Shown piece after piece: positions 49,425 to 50,916 of a DNA stretch of 50,916 bases (the stretch's first letter is position 1; the number at the start of each line of letters is the position of its first letter). The position numbers and the translations under genes were made by a program. The DNA comes from a bacterium D16-56 (GTDB lineage Bacteria; Bacillota; Clostridia; Lachnospirales; Lachnospiraceae). Below the pieces are notes generated by a model. The model searched no databases. It was not told where the DNA came from and worked only from the letters and a program-made list of their open reading frames with translations. The DNA is taken from assembly GCA_003611875.1 (NCBI GenBank), contig RAYY01000035.1:1-50916 (forward strand), written 5' to 3'.

Positions 49425-50648
49425 ATAGCACTTTATCATTTTTCAATCGCACAGATAAAGCGCAGCGCCGGTCAGAGCGCCATTGCCAGCGCAGCCTACC
49501 GAGCCGGGGAGCGTCTTTACAGCAACTACTATGGAGAAGTCAGCGACTATACCCAAAAGGGCGGCGTGATCACTTCGGAAATCATGCTGCCGCCCCATGC
49601 GCCGGAAATATATCTTGACCGGGCGACCCTCTGGAATGCTGTGGAGAGCTGCGAGAAACATCCAAAAGCCCAGCTTGCCTATTCCTTTGATATTGCCATG
49701 CAGAATGAATTGACGCTGGAAGAAAACATGGAGTTGGCGAGGAGGTTCGTGCAGGAGCAGTTTGTGGCAAAAGGCATGATTGCCGACCTTGCTTTTCACA
49801 GCCCGGAGAAAGAGGATGGCGGCATCCCAAACCCGCATTTCCATGTGATGACAACCATGCGCCCCTTGAACCCGGATGGCACATGGGGACAAAAACAGCG
49901 GCGGGAATATCTTCTTGATGAAGATGGAAACCGAATCCGGGATAAAAACGGCGATTATATGTTTAACGCTGTACATACAACAGACTGGCACGAGCCGGAA
50001 ACGCTGGAACACTGGAGGGAGCAGTGGGCGGCTGCCGTTAATACAAAATTTGAGGAAAAAGGGCTGGATGTGCGTATCGACCACCGTTCCTATGTGCGGC
50101 AGGGGCTTGACCTGATACCTACTGTCCATGAGGGAGCTAATGTCCGGCAGATGGAAGCAAAGGGCATCCGCACCGAGAAAGGGGAACTGAACCGCTGGAT
50201 AAAAGCCACCAACCGGCTCATGCAGGATGTGAGGAAGAAGATCAAAGCCCTGTTTGGCTGGATGGCAGAGGTAAAAGAAGAACTTTCCAAACCGCAGCCA
50301 CCGAATCTTGCCGACCTGCTGATCGCTTATTACAACCAGCGCAACGCAGGGGCATGGAGCAATAAAGCCAGAACTGGAAATTTAAAGCAGTTTGCCGAAG
50401 CCGTCAATTATCTGACGGGAAACAGGCTGCTCACATTGGAAGATTTACAGGAGCGTCTTTCCTCTGTCAGTGAAGAATTTGAAGCATTAAGCGGCTCCAT
50501 GAAAAAGAAATCTGCCCGGATGAAAGAATTGCAGGAACTAATACGGCAGGGCGAGAACTATAAGCAGTTAAAGCCGGTATATGACGAGCTGAATGTGAAC
50601 CGACATAAAGAGTGGCAAGAAGGAGTGATGGTGAACGATCCCGAATAA
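49425..50648 (+). CDS. mobA: MobA/MobL-family relaxase, element 2
   Basis: About 407 residues from ATA 49425: IALYHFSIAQIKRSAGQS, then ASAAYRAGERL, the histidine motif PNPHFHVMT and RIDHRSYVRQGLD, IRTEKGELNRWIKATN. No ATG, GTG or TTG occurs in frame between the upstream TGA (49416) and GTG 49566, and a GTG start would delete relaxase motif I. AAAGGCGGTGA (49408-49418) stands 6 nt before the ATA. The C-terminus is short and ends EWQEGVMVNDPE, so the tail seems cut relative to longer family members. Nicks the oriT at 48826. Confidence 0.82.
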   Translation: MALYHFSIAQIKRSAGQSAIASAAYRAGERLYSNYYGEVSDYTQKGGVITSEIMLPPHAPEIYLDRATLWNAVESCEKHPKAQLAYSFDIAMQNELTLEENMELARRFVQEQFVAKGMIADLAFHSPEKEDGGIPNPHFHVMTTMRPLNPDGTWGQKQRREYLLDEDGNRIRDKNGDYMFNAVHTTDWHEPETLEHWREQWAAAVNTKFEEKGLDVRIDHRSYVRQGLDLIPTVHEGANVRQMEAKGIRTEKGELNRWIKATNRLMQDVRKKIKALFGWMAEVKEELSKPQPPNLADLLIAYYNQRNAGAWSNKARTGNLKQFAEAVNYLTGNRLLTLEDLQERLSSVSEEFEALSGSMKKKSARMKELQELIRQGENYKQLKPVYDELNVNRHKEWQEGVMVNDPE

Positions 50649-50778
50649 TCCCGAAAAAACTTGAAAGTACACGGAAAAACGGATTGATTAATTTTATTTT
50701 TGCCATTCTTTATGTCGTAAAATTTATCAAAGTTTAGTTGAGTTGCGATACAGCAAGATTTTGATTTTACCTATGTTT

Positions 50779-50826
50779 AAAAGTCTTTAAATCCGCTTAA
50801 AATCAAGGGATTTGAGACTTTTTTTA
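50779..50826 (+). terminator. Terminator after the relaxase gene
   Basis: AAGTCTTTAAATCC pairs with GGGATTTGAGACTT around an A-rich loop, followed by TTTTTTATT. The 130 bases before it and the 90 after it contain no gene; a TTGACA at about 50847 may start a leftover promoter. Confidence 0.75.
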
Positions 50827-50916
50827 TTAAAGAGAAATAATAATTCTTGACAGTTGAAAGTTTGTACGACTAAGAAGCCAGAAAATCCCAGTGTTCTTCT
50901 GACTCTTCCTGTAGCT

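Noticed and set aside
1-50916. Search for tRNA, rRNA and intact insertion sequences
   Set aside because: No tRNA cloverleaf, rRNA-like segment, or DDE transposase with terminal inverted repeats was recognised by eye.

Overview
The window reads as a low-to-mid GC Firmicute, most likely a gut Lachnospiraceae or Clostridium-cluster-XIVa bacterium. This is inferred from strong AGGAGG-type ribosome binding sites, the gene families present (CprRK/LanFEG-like and BceAB-like peptide-resistance modules, YodL/DUF4316/TTRAP conjugative-element genes, TnpW, cysteine-rich VLP, DUF3847) and a Tn916/Tn1549-like integrase end. No rRNA, tRNA, CRISPR array or housekeeping operon was seen. Nearly everything is accessory DNA: at least one decayed integrative conjugative element (ICE) and pieces of two mobilizable elements, joined by deletions.

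Layout. (1) 1-837: tail of a probable mobilization protein. (2) 1004-6775: an AgrA/AgrC-like LytTR two-component system, divergent from a lipoprotein/two-permease/ATPase operon, with a symmetric operator between them. (3) 7042-11105: ICE wreckage. A helicase fragment is interrupted by a 3'-truncated group II intron, which runs in frame into the tail of a polyvalent ICE protein with a nucleotidyltransferase domain, then TTRAP and YodL/DUF4316. (4) 11270-16278: an Rpn-family nuclease, unknown cargo genes, a relaxase missing its catalytic half, and a DUF6033 pair. (5) 16360-21834, minus strand: about nine small immunity-like genes, several broken. (6) 22054-26858: CprRK-like regulators divergent from a LanFEG-like exporter. 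(7) 27027-30440: an ATPase plus large FtsX permease. (8) 30609-33729: the ICE right end (XRE regulator, sigma factor, ribbon-helix-helix protein, tyrosine integrase). It abuts a DUF262/AAA-ATPase pair at 33888-35431 whose ATPase is cut off at this junction. (9) 35657-41411: an Rpn nuclease and a mobilizable element (TnpW, DnaC-like, replisome organizer, VLP, MobA/L relaxase, oriT, DUF3847). (10) 41748-46833: a second ATPase/permease module in inverted orientation, with its own OmpR-type two-component system. (11) 46902-50648: a second mobilizable element (DUF6076, HTH protein, oriT, DUF3847, MobA/L).

How it works together. The cargo is mainly defence against peptides and toxins: three exporter types, each with a recognisable two-component system, plus the immunity-gene row. 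Four promoters share one architecture, TGTGA-N6-TGTGA-N11-(-10). They serve both ATPase/FtsX modules, the OmpR-type regulator operon, and a site inside the immunity row, which suggests one regulon under the 46-kb response regulator. Both MobA/L relaxases have AUA, not AUG, at the position where the family normally starts, and each has a nested-hairpin MobQ-like oriT nearby in the same relative orientation.
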